Source: Motacilla alba alba
Taxonomy: Eukaryota > Chordata > Aves > Passeriformes > Motacillidae
Assembly (NCBI RefSeq): GCF_015832195.1
Contig: NC_052031.1
Span: forward strand, 12,711,850-12,775,849
DNA: 64,000 nt
Reading direction: 5' to 3'
In this document: positions 13,001 through 26,854 of the stretch, piece after piece
Numbering within the stretch: position 1 is the stretch's first letter
Layout of the letters: the number at the start of each line of letters is the position of its first letter
Position numbers and translations under genes: made by a program
Notes under the pieces: generated by a model
Databases searched by the model: none
Told to the model about the DNA's origin: nothing
Seen by the model: only the letters and a program-made list of their open reading frames with translations

Positions 13001-13617
13001 ATTTAAAAATAAGCAATGAAAGAAACAATTTAGTTATTAAAAAAATTAGGGGAGGCAAATCAAGTTTGATTACAACAAGATGAATAGGCTTTCTGATAAT
13101 TTTTGTTTCTCCTTTTTAAAATTTTTTTTTGCATGAGAGAATGTTATTTTTTAAGACATGCTATAAAAAGAAACAAGAGTTAAAAAATTCCCAGAAATGA
13201 ATCATTAGTTATTGTTTATACAGGGCTTTGGTCTGAAGATGTAAACAATAAGGAATGTGCAAAATAAAAATTAACAATCCAAATAAAGCCTTCCTCCAAT
13301 AGGGCATTTATAGACAAGTGCCACTATTTTTGAAAAGTCTGAAAGTTATTGGGAGAGTCAGAGTATGTATTTAGAACAATCCTAAACAATAGTTTCTGTT
13401 GACTTCACCAACTTTGATTCTCTAATTATGTAAAGAATGCATTTTATGGGAAATGCCTGGCTCAGCCCTGGCACCCTACCTTTGGCTTGAGTATGACCTG
13501 CAGAGGACTTGAGATTCGTCACAGCAATTGATGTGACAAATTGTCTGCACAACACCCCCCTTGCCCTTCCTCCCACAAAAAAAAAAAAAAGTTTAAAGAT
13601 AGGAAATGAATGCTTAC
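7029..13617 (-). other. RELN intron between exons 14 and 15
   Basis: About 6.6 kb with uneven composition: GC-richer pockets at about 9300-10300 and 11300-11830, separated by an AT-rich block (10440-11100) with homeodomain-like ATTA sites and a POU octamer. No mobile element recognised. Confidence 0.7.
10840..11100. promoter_or_regulatory. Candidate enhancer with POU octamer and ATTA sites
   Basis: An AT-rich block with an exact octamer ATGCAAAT at 10878-10885 and many ATTA/TAAT cores nearby, lacking recognisable repeats. The composition is like developmental conserved elements, but conservation cannot be judged from one sequence. Confidence 0.25.
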
Positions 13618-13730
13618 CAAGTCTTCTGTGGTAAAAGAACAGTGATTCTCCTCCACTGAGTAAATTCACTGGAGTGGTAAATACTTGCTGATGTAAACTC
13701 CTGACAGCTTGGCATACTGGGAAGGCATTC
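13618..13730 (-). CDS. RELN: RELN window exon 14 (113 bp, repeat 2)
   Basis: The acceptor is ttttgttttaag and the donor is ACTTG followed by gtaagc. It starts in phase 0 and ends in phase 2 inside a Trp codon. The peptide is [20 protein letters not shown], then [17 protein letters not shown]. It has the paired cysteines and the W-x-R-I-T-V-x-L-P strand that follow the Asp-box in reelin subrepeat B, parallel to exon 7/8 in repeat 1. About human residues 966-1002. A longer open stretch overlaps it in another frame and is not coding. Confidence 0.96.
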
Positions 13731-16302
13731 CTTAAAACAAAACATTTCAAAACCAGATGTAATGTTGGGGAATAGTTGGGAACAGAAACAGAAACAGTCA
13801 CAGAACCAGGAGCTTGTCTGGGTCCAGATTTTGGAGTGAAAGACCCAGAAGAGAAGAATACTGGCATGATGTGGAGAAATTTCTCAGAAAACCAGTAGTA
13901 CAATTGAGGATGGAAGAAAGCCATATGAATCTATTTAAAGAGTTTAGCATTTGTGATAGGCAATGTTTTGCTTTCCTCCATGAGAAATGTCTCTCTGTTT
14001 TTTACTATCTTCACCCCAGAATCCACCATGGACTATGAAGTAAGGATACAAGATCACTATGAAGTCCATGAAAGTGACCGCCAGACTATCATAAAGGTCA
14101 TTTTAGAGACCTACTGGTGAGGCTTTGCCTGGGCATGCTGACTGGCCCCACACCCTCCATCTGCAGCAGGAACAGACAGAGCCACACCAGAGGGTCCAAC
14201 CACAGCCTACCGAAATTGTGTCCTTAGGCCCTTCCCAAGCTCTGCAGCTGTGTTAGCTCTGACACCTACAGCAAGTGGTGCAAATTCTTCCCTCCTGCTT
14301 CAAGGACTATTTCTGCATTTAACTCAGATTCCTGTTGAGGTCTCTTTTCCAAACTCTATGTTTTTTTTTTTAAATTCAGAAAATATGATCATTGTCACAT
14401 CTTTTTAATATTAAATATAAATGAAGTCCATTGTCCCAGCTTCTTACTGTTTTCTAGCACTGCCCTTCCAATTTTATCTCATTCTTTTGCAATATTCCAT
14501 TAATTTATTTCCTTTTTTGCCAGAACAGCACCCAAAAAATTGGCCTATGAGGTATTAATAAAGTGCTTGGAAGTTACTACCAACCTACATGATCCCCTTC
14601 CAGCTACCAATTCAGAGTCCCTTCTGCCCCTTCCTGCCACAGCACAGCACCTCCTGACCATCCCCACGTGCCCAAGAGTATTTCACTGGTCACTGCTGTG
14701 CTCACCCCCATGAAGGGTATCAGGCAAGAGAACAGACACCTGCTCATGCAAGTAGCCTACTTTGACTGTTCTGAAACTAATGATAAAGCAGTGACTCTCT
14801 ACAGAAGTTATGGCAATTAAGAACATTTATATAGTTAAATTATACAGTAATAGTTATGTATTAAATATGAAGAAGGGAAGAATATATTATTTTACAGATA
14901 AATTTATTGCTCAAATATCCTAGAGTATTAAATGAAGATCTGAGACCTTATTTTTTTAGTAGATGTTTCCAGCAATTTTCAAACATTTTTCTTTATTTAT
15001 CTCCCCTAAAAGATTATAGAAAACTGGATCTAATAAAGATCAGTGATCGCAAAGCAAACAAAGTTTTCAAACATTTTAATTAATTAGTGTTTTGTTTATT
15101 TGCCAGGTTGCGTCCTTGAAATATACTACAAATACTCTTTTATCACAGCAACATGGGTGGTGTGAGAAAAATTATTTGGCTGCATGTTCTCTCTGAACTC
15201 AGCTCTACTGAGCAAGGAAAGGAGCACTAAGATCTGAAGCTAACTTATCTTCCATGGATGCCAAGCACAAACCCCAAACACCCACTGCTAGGAACATTCT
15301 TGGACACCAAGATGATGATGCCTGCTAGGTATAAAAGACATGAACAGGGTTTGAAATATATGATATACAGCTTTTGTCTGGATTCTGTTTAAGATAAGAA
15401 ATCATTATTTGGATTTCCAAAGTTTAAAAATTCATTTATTGCCATTTCTTTATTATGTCCACCAAAGTAAATGTGGCAAAACACAACATGGCAAGGGTAA
15501 TCAGGCAAAGCTTTAATTACTCATAGAAGGAGTGGAACTTGACATAGAAATCCTTTGGTGAGCCTGCAGAGCAGGCAGTGAAAAGGCAGTGGGACAAGTT
15601 CCCTGACACCCTCTGAACCTGCTCAGAGGCAGCCAAAGGACCTTGGTTAGTTCACCCCGAGTCCAGGGAAAGTCCAGCTTTTCATCTGAGAGGGAAAACA
15701 AGAGCATGAACTATGGCCAAATGTGCTGCTCACATTTGTGCTGAGACAGCACCGAGCCACCCGGGGGAAGAGCAGCCAGGGCTGCTGTTTGCACTTGCAG
15801 CAGAGTGGGGGAAACAGCGGTCATTGCAGCCTGGACTGAGCTTGAACCGGGGCTGGGAGATGAAAGGCTCTGCATTACAATCCCCTGAAGGAATGTGCTT
15901 TCCATTTACCAAATGGCTGTGCACAAGGGCAGAAAGAATTTCTATCCATTTAAATTCCAGGAAACAGTAGATGCATTTTGCTTAGAAAAACAAAGCAATA
16001 GCACAGGAAAGATCTCAGCCATTACCCTGTAGCTCCAACTGTGGCCAAATTTTTTTCTCAGCCTTTGTCCACTCCTGTCTCTGTTTTGTGTTTCACGCTT
16101 TCAGGTACCTTTCTTCCAAATATTACAAGGAACAGTCTAAATACCTCTATTAATAATTTTGACTGATTACAACAGAGAATTTCTTTATTGAAAGGTGGAA
16201 AAGTAAAACACCTTTCTTTGTTCAATGCCAAAAGTGTATTTCAGACTATCTTTGTATAAAGCAAAGTTTATGGAAGACAAACGTCCTCGCTGCCAGCCTC
16301 AC
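13731..16302 (-). other. RELN intron between exons 13 and 14
   Basis: About 2.6 kb of unique sequence. No repeat or candidate exon recognised. Confidence 0.75.
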
Positions 16303-16495
16303 CTCCTGAACAAGATGCCACGTGAGGCCGTGGTTGGTGGAGTACTCCAGTTTCACCTGGTTGTCCATATGAGGAGTAAAGGCCTGACCACAGCCCATCA
16401 CCAAGTTGAACTGTATCATATAGGAAGCTCCAATCTGCATGGACTGGGTCTCCACGTAGCGCATGCTAGAGGCTAGCTTTGAATCTCCTGTAAAA
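16303..16495 (-). CDS. RELN: RELN window exon 13 (193 bp, repeat 2 second Asp-box)
   Basis: The acceptor is tccatctctcag (another AG ten bases further in would break the phase) and the donor is CAGGAG followed by gtgagg. The first base completes Cys and the exon ends in phase 0. It encodes [37 protein letters not shown] and [18 protein letters not shown] with the third Asp-box. About human residues 901-965, with the Asp-box near 952. Confidence 0.97.
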
Positions 16496-19400
16496 CTGAG
16501 AGATGGAAGGAAAGAATCAGGATGGATCCCTAAAATAATTCAAAAAAGAACATTATGGCTCTGGGTTAAATACAGTTGTGCTTCTTTATTCTGTAGATTG
16601 GCTTGTGGGATGAGACTGCACACAGAAGAATCTTTCTGCTGGTACTTCTGCAAATTGCCAGGAAGGTCTTGATATATCCCAGAATGTGAAACACTGAATT
16701 ATTCTGTTAGTTATTATATGCTTTTTGTGTTAAGGATCAAGTTAGGACTTAGCAAAGGGCAACATAAGGAAAAAACAAAATAAAGAAAGTTCCTTCCCCT
16801 GGGTGTCCATTGCCTAAGGTCATGCCACAGTCAGAGCTGTAATTTCATTCTAATATTGGACAGTTAAGATATCTGAATCTAGTTTAAAATACTCTTATTA
16901 TATACACTGTTAACTTCATTGATTTTCAAGTGTACCTATATGCAATTCATTCACTTGACTGTGTTTCAGAATTAATCTTCTATTTTTTGGTTTCTTTTCT
17001 GTAGGATGTACTGATACAAGAGTTATATTTTCCAGTGGATTGGAGAGCAATAGTAATGTTTGGAACACACATGTACACATATATTTTGCAAGGCATCCAG
17101 TTATCATATATATAGTATTACAATCTATAGTCTGAAATTCCAAGATATTTCACTTCAAATGCAGGTTTTCCTTCTATGCACTATTCAAAAGAAAAACAAA
17201 ACAACCAAATTCAAAACCTCAAGTACAATAGAAGCATAAGAAGGAAGTAATAACAACTTAAACATTGAATCTTTCTCACTAGCCATCAAAACAGAGTATT
17301 TAATGAAAGTTCATGTAGAATGAAAATTGCTTCCCTCTCCTTAGTTTGAGATGTTTACTTGGTGTCTTCAGAAATATTGTAGTCCTTTCAGCTTCAATAT
17401 TTTCTAAGACTATTCTTAAATGTGAACAATTTAGAAAAGGGATTGGCTCTTTTTAAAAGAAAATCACTGCAAATTATCATGGAAAAGAAAAAGCTACATT
17501 CAGTACAGTGGTGATGAAGAGAATATTCCAGTTCAAGGTTGCTCTTATGATTGAGTAAGCTACAGTTTATTATCTTAAATAAGAAGTTATAATCTTTAAA
17601 TACAATACAGAAGAACATATTAGCTTCTACTCCTGTAAAATTCGAGGTCATGACAAAGTGAGTGTGAGGACAAGGAATACAAGTCAGTGTCACTTAGGTC
17701 TCTTTTAAATTAATTCACTGACCTACATTGTTTTCTACAGAGTCCTTTCCAGGGAGAGCACTTATGCCATAAATGTCAGCATCCTACCTTAAAGCTTTAG
17801 AAGAAATTACTGAAAGCTGACATTAGTTTTGTCATTATTAAATTTCTGTTACTTGGCATAAGTTAAGATCCTGTCTGCTTTCTACTCTCTGGCCTTACTT
17901 TTGTGACTTGATTTCCTAAAGATGATCCAGCTCATGATATTAGATGAAATTTTTCACTTTGTCATGTTGCTCAGCAGCCCAAAGTGACTGTGGGTGGACA
18001 TTCCCTTCACTGCCAGGGCACAAGGGCACTGTCAGGACAACTGGACTGGAAGGCAGTAAGTTATCTTGGAAAACTGAACTGTTTACCCTTTGAATCTGGA
18101 CTGTTTGCCCTTTTAGTTGGTGTTGTCAGTGATTTTCTCCTCAATAGGAAGGATAATTTTAAGTTACAAAGAGGATATAATGTGCACTCATCAGCAGTGC
18201 AGCTGGCAACCTATGGTTTGTGGCCTCACAGTTAGATCTGAATGCACCTCAGAAGAACTTTTCTGGATAATGCCTGAATTTATTTTTCTTCTAAACTTTA
18301 TCTTGCATTTTATAAAATGACAAAAGTCCTCAAATTTAAAAGCTAAAGCTGATTTGATCTGACCCAGGCTGAAGCCCTGTTGAGAAATCTGTGCCAATAC
18401 AACCAGGCTCTTCAGGTATCAGTCAAACACGTGCAGTGAAATCAGCTGACAGTTATGTGTAGCACTGCTTTGGAAGAGGATTTGGCACTGCACACAAAAA
18501 CCTGGGCATGGCAGCACATGGCAGTTACCTAAAGCTTGTCTGAACAGAATAAAGGAGTTGAAACGCAACAATTTGATGAAACATCTCCCCAGAAGTTGTC
18601 TTCCCAAAGTAATGGAAGACAAGTAAAGGACTTCCAGTGAAAAAAGGGGAAAAGGATTAAATGTAAGATTTTGCTCTTGTCTTCACAAAAATTCCCTTTA
18701 TTCTATGCTACTAAATAAATTGATGGGAAAAAAAGGCTTAAACTCTAATATTTTCTTTCTGGTGGCATTCAGGTCATGATTAAAATATTTTAAATTCAGT
18801 ATTCATTTTAGTTTAGTAGCTTAGCCACTGGATATTGTACACAGTATATTAAGTAAGTGTATTAAGTAAGTTAAAAAGTCAAACCAGCTCTTTAAAATGC
18901 ATATTAAAGAAATGTGGGAAAGGAAGATAGTGTTGAGATGCAGACAATATGTGGTGCTCTATAAGAATCTCTTTTGAGAGAAGGAAATCACATTACATGT
19001 ACACAAAGTCCTTTATCATCCACATTTTGCCTCCAGCTGCACACAAGTAGCACTAAAGTTGTGGGCTCCACCTTGTCCCTTCTCTGCTCTCCAGGTCTCT
19101 CATGTTGTGGTTAGGGGCATGCTCTTTTGCTGGAATACCAAATGTTTTCTTTGTTCTGGGAGCCACACAGCTGGAATACCTTTCCAGAATCTGTTAAAGA
19201 TGAAGTAATGTCCCTGGCGACACAATAATTAACTAAAAAATCTTCAGAAATGAGAATGCAGAGGCCTCATTTTTGTATAAATTTGTTGCTGTGAGTGGGT
19301 TTCTGGCACGTGTGTAATTAGACCTGCAGAGGCACAGGAACACAATACCCATAGGTGCCCTCAGAACAATCACTCTCCCTCCAAGCACTGCCAGCTAATT

Positions 19401-19952
19401 GGTACTTCTGGGAATGGTATCACAGTCAATGTCAGCCAACCTGCATTGCTCCAAACTGCTCTGAGATCCCAGAGTTACCATATTTTCAAGGCTGGTACTT
19501 TTAGGAATACTGAAAAGCCACTTGGATGCAGCTTGTTTTGTAAAGCTCTGTTGATTGAAAATATTGACGTGATGGCCCAACGCTTGCACCAGACACAGCT
19601 TTGCTCCCATCAAAAGCAGGCATGTTTGGCCTTTTTGCATCACATCATACCTACTTTGCTAAATAATTCCTACATGTATTAACATCATTAATATAATTAA
19701 GTCAATTACCCAAAAGAAACTTTCTGCATGTTACAGAGTGACAATTACTCTGAACAACAGAACATTTAAGACACTGGTAAACTACCAAGCTGCTGTGGGA
19801 CCACTGTGTGACATTGCTCCATAAAGATAGCCCGTGACAAGACAGGTTTACAGTCTTCTTCTAGGCCTCTCCAGGGGCAGTGGGACACTCTATTGTTTGC
19901 TACACTGAGTTAAATCATAATGCTGTTCTCTGACTGAAGGCAGTTTATTTAT

Positions 19953-20049
19953 ATAAAGCTATTTTATTTGTGTCCAGATGAATACATATATATATATATA
20001 TATAAATAAAGCTATTTTATTTGTGTCCAGATGAATACATATATATATG
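19953..20049. repeat. 53-bp tandem duplication
   Basis: The unit beginning ataaagctattttatttgtg occurs at 19953 and again at 20006, almost identical, each followed by a TA run. It is a recent local duplication next to a TA-rich tract. Confidence 0.9.
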
Positions 20050-20101
20050 TATACATACATACACATATATATATTATATATATTTATATCTATCTATCTA
20101 T

Positions 20102-20145
<44 letters not shown>
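20041..20145. repeat. TA-rich microsatellite
   Basis: AT/TA dinucleotide runs interrupted by short gtatacatacatacacat and tatctatc stretches; the longest pure TA run is about 20105-20145. Likely unstable, and able to form cruciforms. Confidence 0.92.
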
Positions 20146-20147
<2 letters not shown>

Positions 20148-22388
20148 AAAGAGTTAGCATCCTTATCAATATTTAAATGAATTTCAGCAAGTAGCTCTAT
20201 ATACCCTATAATACTCCAGAGACATTTGGTTCAAAATTGTGCCTGAATATGGATTTTGGAGCATTTTGGAGAAGTGATGAATTAATGTACATCATCAAAC
20301 ACTTCATTTTCAGGTGTTCCAGAGTCCTTTCAGTACAACCAATACACTTGATGTAATAAAGTTAGGGATCCATTCTGAAACCAGATGATGATGATGACTA
20401 TCAAATAAAATGACTGTTCAGACATAGACCATGAGAATACTCAAGAATCACCTTTGATCAAAACATATGTTTATCAACAATTTTTTTTAATTAAGCCAGG
20501 TATGGAACAGAACAGGCTGCCTCTTAATAAAAATTTTAAAAACCTCCCTCCTCAGTTTTTTCCAATGTTAAGGATAAATGTTTCATGTTTACAGGTTCTA
20601 AGGCAGAAATGGAGGCCTAATAGACAATTAAAAGCAATTCTGTGAAAATGGGCCCGGGGATGACACCCTGTAAAATGATTGATAGTGTATTTCCCATAGT
20701 TGTACTAATGAAAAAGCTGTTGTCAGACTGTTCTCAAGAGGATGGTGTCAGAGCTACTGCAAGATCTGCTCACGAGTTAGAAACTCATGAGTTAGAAAAT
20801 GAGAACCAAATGGACTCACAGCTGGGAAAACCCAACAATAATTAATTTAACTAGCAACCATTTGTATAGACTTTGTGCAAGTTTAAAAATTTCCCTTGAG
20901 AGGATCAAGGTCACTGAAGGATAGAGTTCATGTTTTCCAGTGATAATGAAAAATACTTAGACATAAACAGTGAGGAAGGTTTTGATTCTACATTTGATGC
21001 ATAGAAACTTCAATGTTTCTACTATGACTGAGCACTACAAACCCTAGTCCACCTCCATATGGGATGGAGAATTTAGCTTAATGTTATTTTGATTCTGATT
21101 TAGAGTCATGGGAGGAAAAGAGAGGAACCTCTGCTATCTTATCTGCCCTCCTCCCCATGATAAACTGGTCTTAAAAGTACAGAGGGAAAACAATGTCATT
21201 AAAAGGATTTCATTCCAACTCTTTGATAAGGAAGATGCAAACAGTTTGAGCCCTAACATGTTGTTTCATTTTAATGAGCAGCGAGTTCCTTCCTTGTCCT
21301 TATTAAAGTGGTTAATGGTGCTTCTACAGCCTCATTATCAGTGCTAGGACACATTTGGTGTTGTTCCTACTGCTAAGCCAACTCCTTTTAGTTTGACAGA
21401 TGATCAGAAAGTCAAATCAGATTGCTCAGAGATACTTGTTAATAAAATTCCAACAGTGTTTCTCTGAGTGTCCATGGGGATGCTAAAATTATTTTATTTT
21501 CTTCAGGTTTTCTATAATTACTGTGATTGTACTTTCTCCAAAGAAATATATCTATGCCAATTAAAACTATACTGGGTTTATAGGTTGATGAGACTAGCAT
21601 GAAACTGTTATTTAGTTTTAATCAAAACACACAGATTAAATTCAGCTTCCCTTGTATTAATTCCAAATGTTAAATGCAAATGCTCCAGATATTTTTTTTG
21701 TGAAGCATGTTAATGTTTTAGTTTAAAAAGCATATTTTTATGCAATCATAATGATTTTGTTTTGTTTTTCCCTTCTTTTGCTTCTCTTGCCTTTATTTCC
21801 TTTGAGGGGTGTGATGTTTTCTTGCTTTTGTTTCTAAATACACAGCATATTTGAGACCTAATTGCAATATGTCATAATGCTGATCACAGTGCAGATGACT
21901 AAGTGTATATAATACCAGACAAAGCAACTACAAATGGATAATGCCTACATTCTGCTGCCTTTTGCTTTCTGGATTACAATATAATGGCTATGTACACAGA
22001 TCTGAACATCACTTACAAAATATTCGGAGTCTGTACTTAACCTATTATTTCATTACCTGCATATCCATATTAACCTGTCTGGATTTGAAGTGAAGATTAT
22101 GAAACATTTCTGAATATTTTCTATCAGTGTATTCTTTAAATATTTAATGGAAAAAGAATGCTATATTCAATGTTCCCATCAAACGTAAATCTGTGCAATG
22201 AGGTGAAAAACTTACTGCTAATTGCAATGAGATTAGTGACTGTATTTTTGTCCACAATTTGGGGATAAGACACATTATTACTCTGAATAGCTGCCAGAAA
22301 AATGTGTTTGCAGCAGTCACTTGATCCTTAGCAGGACGAATAGACAAGGAAAACAAAAGCAGAACAGGAAAGAATATATGTTTCTCAC

Positions 22389-22625
22389 CACAAAGTCCAG
22401 TCATGCCCACAGTAGGGCTGAACATTTCCCAGGTAGAACCCCAGAGACTGGGTGACTTCAACCAGGTTGGTGAAGTCCAGACTGATGCTGTTGAAAAGCA
22501 CAGAGGTCATGATGATTTCATCGATGGCCCACACGTCTTCGCCTTGAGAAGAGTGATACGGCTGCCACCAGCGGAACTGAATGCCAACCTGCCTTGCATC
22601 TTCGGGCAGCTCCACTGAAATTATT
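22389..22625 (-). CDS. RELN: RELN window exon 12 (237 bp, repeat 2 centre)
   Basis: The acceptor is ttttgttttccag and the donor is TTGTG followed by gtgaga. It is a symmetric phase 2-2 exon of 78 complete codons. It carries [40 protein letters not shown] (the R-W-W-Q-P and W-A-I-D-E motifs that end subrepeat A), then [20 protein letters not shown] and YCGHDWTL, ending inside a Cys codon. About human residues 822-901. Intact. Confidence 0.97.
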
Positions 22626-25094
22626 CTGGAAAACAAAAGAAAGTTGTTATTGCCAGTTTTTCCTGTTTGTAATAATTCCATGGGGATGTATTTTTGGTAA
22701 CTTTTCCTTACTGACCCTAAAAATCATGGAGTAAATTTAACCCACAAATACCATAGCATCTGCTGGTATAGCTGCTACCAGTCACAGGGACAGGGGAATT
22801 GTTCTCTTGGGAATCAGCTCATTTACTGAAAACCAGGCATGTGCCAAAGCCACCAGAAAGAGTTTCTACCAAATTAGTAATTTTTGCTTCCATTGTGGAC
22901 CTCTCAGTAAATTTAAACGTGTAAATTAGCAAAGGAATGATGAGCTGACAAGGATTTAAGAATTCCAGTTCCCTTTTATCAGACTCAGTGGGTTTATCCT
23001 GAAGATATGCATCTTGTAACATCTGCACTATTCCCCACATAGCATTGATATCATTCTAATGGTGCTCTTGTCCTAGAAGAACCCACCCCTGTAAATTGCC
23101 ACAATCAAGTGGAAAAGGTTCATTGTGTCAGACAGTGTGATTATGTGTAGTTCTTTTTTGGCAGACACTCCTTTTTTGTAGCTGCATAGAAATGCAACTG
23201 GAGGTGAGTCCCAGGTGCTTCTGGTATGCAAGGTCACCTGATTTGTCATGGCAGCTATGTCAACACACCTAGAATTGAAACACTGCAAAGAAAATTAAGA
23301 GTATTATCTGAGTTCCGGGAGAAATTTTCATACACTGCAGGAGGGAGTATACATTAATTGCCCCAGCAATGACACCTTCTTGAAAGCCCCATAAATCACT
23401 AAGACTGTGGCACCCCACACAGCCACATCAGCTGTGAGACAGACTGGCAACAGGGACATTTGTCTCCATTGGGGTACAATACCTGCTGGCTAAAGGGTTT
23501 TCAGCCAGCTCATCATGTAGCTGTTATTTTTCTTTCTCTGTTAGAGGAAATATGGATAAAATGAAATGTCAGGTAAACTGAAAGCATCTTTTTATACTTC
23601 AGCACCAAATCCTTTTCAAACTCAAGGCTTTCCAAGCTGCCTGTTATAATGATTTGTTCTCTGCATATGAAAGAGTCTTGTGCCTGTGGCACTCAGTGCA
23701 AAAACCACACTCTTAAAAATGACTTGCTACAACATCCTTGTAGAGAGTCGATTTATAATACTGTTGTTTAGTGTCACATTCATTTTAAAGAAGAAAACAT
23801 GAATCCATTAACCAGAAAAAATCAAATAGCTTGACTAAACAGGTGGGAAGCACTCAGAAAGTCCTGCCTGGCTTTTCTAGGAGCTGCTTTCTGCCATCCA
23901 TAGACTAGAGAGAGAAGTGAGGAGGGACAGCCAGAGGTGGCATGGCCGTGTCCCTGTGGCATGGGACCAGCACAGTACACACTTCAGGTATGGTGGATAC
24001 ATTTCCTTTACACTCAAATAAACATGTTTGAATGCCTCCAGACCCTGGTTTCTTTTCTACTAAGGATTCCCTCATAAGAACCAACTTTATAACCTTTTGG
24101 GTTAATTTTTTTAAAGGCACAAATGACAAGAAATTGCTACTGATGCTAAAAGGAACCATATTTTTTTCTGCCATGATTCAGGGGTGTGAACCTGAGGAAA
24201 GCTGGTACTCTGGTAAGGAAGAGCACTGTATCCAGCAGGCTCTGTGAAGCACCTGGCATTTGTGTGAGCTCTGCCAGATGTATGCTCTGCCATAATCCAG
24301 GGCATATTTTTCTGCTGGTGGCTGCCTCTGATGCCTGTACCCTCCCTTTCACTCTTAACTCTCATAAGCTTGCCCACATGGACACTAATTCTCACAGACA
24401 GTAATATACAGAAAATCCTAAATCATGACATGCACCGCTGATACACATATCAGATGTTAAAATATTTAACACACGTTGAAATAAATTCTCCATCCCAGGG
24501 GATTAAGCTAACACAATTTAAAAGTGTAGGTGTAAACCACCATGCATGGCACATATGTTAGTATGCAGAACCTGACTACACCTCCAGTTGTAACAACTTC
24601 TCCTGTCTGGCTTTGATTTGTTGGAGATAGATGGAGAGGGAGGGGGATTCCTGCTAATGACTTTTCTGCTGCAGAGAAGAAAAGTGTTCCTACTTACATT
24701 ACCAGCACCATTAAATTTGTTAAAAACCAGCTGGGAGACCTTTGCTCTGATCTCATTCTTTCAAGCTATGCGCATACCTAATATTGAAAAGCCACCGCTG
24801 TTCTGCCCAGAAGAAAAATGCAGCTGTCAAATGTTAGCAGATTAAATGCACCTTTTCAGCAGAACATTAAATGTGTAATTATTTTTTGTACGACTGAAGA
24901 TTAATTAAATTCGTGGATACAGACTGATTGCCAAACTTTGCAGCAGTCCATCTATGTTACTGAAAATGCTGATGTTTTCAGACAACATAATATGAAAAGG
25001 TGAAGCTTTGTTCATAATTATTGCCAGCATTAGCTTCAGGTTTGTATGTATGTCATTTTTATATCTACCCAGAGTGGCCTGAAAAGTCTATCTA

Positions 25095-25144
<50 letters not shown>

Positions 25145-26854
25145 ATCTATCTCCCATAGCAAAATCTCTCTAACTTGTGTATTTTGTACTTTGCTCTGTA
25201 CCTTGTCAGAACAACACAAATTGTGTTTCATACCTAACCTCAAAAAGCAAAAAGAGTCTCTGGCATCTATGTAATTTATTACATTTATACCTTAAACTTG
25301 ATTAAAATCAGTCACCAGAATATGCATTTTCCTTTTGTTATAAAAATTTCATAGTGCTGTATATTAAAAACCTTTAGGGAAATACAATTCCTACAGATGT
25401 AGTTTTGAATCTAAGAATTAGAAACAGGGTCATATAAAATATATATGTGTCTATAACAAAGGTAGGAAAACTAAACTTTAAAGAAGATTTTTAAGTCTTC
25501 CAGTCTGTAGCATCTTTCCTTTGGAAACATTTAGAACTTCAAAAATTAAAGTCTACAATGTATTTCTACCAAATACAGTCCTCCTCTCACATTTTTGAGT
25601 ATTTCTTATAGCTCCAAGGTAATAATTTTAATGTTACAAGGGATTTTTTTTTCCCATTAGAATATTCTTAATCACACTTCGAATATTGCAATTTTGTACT
25701 GAGTTTTTGATAAGATGTGGAAATCTAATTTTTTTTTTTGTTTTTAAAAAAGCACTCATCTGAGCTCAATAAATATAAATAATGAAAGTTATGTGTAGGT
25801 AAAGTGACTTGTAAGCTATTTACAGTCCCACCCCTGGGGCTGACTAAGATGTTTTCCTTGAACTCGGTAGAGTAGAAGAGGTAGGGCAATACTCAGGTCA
25901 AAGCTACCCGTGGGCAGGAAATGGTCCTTCTGGAATGAGTCCAGTGATGCCGCTGCCAGTTCTGCCTCTTCTGGGCCCCTTTGCAGAGCATCTCCTTTAA
26001 TTGGCATTTATTGGCTCTGCTGCAGCACCCCGTTAAGGTGGCTGCTGCCAGGTTTGAGAGGGTTTGCAGGATTTTGGTACAGGCATGCTCATGGAGACTC
26101 CTGATTTTGTATTGCTCTACTAAATTTGGTGGATGGTGTCACAAATTTAAGGTCCGCCTTCTCTAAATACAGGAGATGCATTCCTCTCTAATCTGACACC
26201 AAACATAGGCGTTGCGAGATGAAATGAGCTCTTAGTTCAACTTCTTTTTTATTTGTGCAAGTCCCAGGCACAGTCAGCAGCAGGTTCTCCCAGGGCACCA
26301 AGCCCAGCCCAAGGCAGAGGCACAGCCATGAAGTCATGCAATTGCCTTGAGAGTGGGAGCAGGTGTAGTTTTCCTGCTGACCTCAGAGATTCTCACAATC
26401 CTGCAGAGATCCTCACAATCAGATTCTGCCTCAGCTGTCCTGTGCTGCCTGCAAACTCCTAATCCCAGAGGATGGTGTAGTGAGGGTGTCTATGGCTTCA
26501 AAGCTACAAATAATTTATGTTAATTTTTCTTTACAAGTGGCTGCTTCCATGGGAAGAGTCACGTCCCTATTTCCCACAAGTACACTCCTATCCCTCATCC
26601 TGTGCTGCCTCAGCTTGTTCTGTTGTATCACCTGAGACCTGAAAGCCATTAAACCGATGTGCTCATTTTTATAGAATCACAAAATCAGAAGTGCCTGGAA
26701 CAGCTGCAAAATTTTAAAGGAAGGTGGTAACTTTGGGTGTGTGATAAAAACTCTTCATCCCCTCTTGCACCACCAACTCAGTCTCCACATTGCAGTGACC
26801 ACACAGCCAGCATAACTGCATGCAAGTAACTCTTTGTGATATTTGTGCACGTAC
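22626..26854 (-). other. RELN intron between exons 11 and 12
   Basis: About 4.2 kb. It contains a TATC microsatellite (25088-25152) and an AT-rich block at 24830-25060 that reads like conserved regulatory DNA. A short run like a CR1 tail (atagaatcacaaaatc, 26671) is too short to call. Confidence 0.75.
25088..25152. repeat. (TATC)n / (TGTC)n microsatellite
   Basis: Tetranucleotide repeat of about 15 units with three TGTC variants near its left end; it probably varies in length between individuals. Confidence 0.93.

Larger units (their letters stand above)
16496..22388 (-). other. RELN intron between exons 12 and 13
   Basis: About 5.9 kb, AT-rich. The only clear structure is a 53-bp tandem duplication followed by a long TA tract (19953-20145). 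No mobile element recognised. Confidence 0.75.

Noticed and set aside
13382..13924. 180-codon open frame on the minus strand
   Set aside because: It overlaps reelin exon 14 in a different frame. The exon's own frame gives the reelin peptide with proper splice borders.
16485..16495. Alternative acceptor AG ten bases inside exon 13 (ttttacag)
   Set aside because: Using it would lose the C-F-T codons and break the phase with exon 12; the upstream ctctcag gives the expected reelin peptide.
26671..26690. Short sequence like a reversed CR1 tail (atagaatcacaaaatc)
   Set aside because: Only about 16 bases match and the next bases do not follow CR1.
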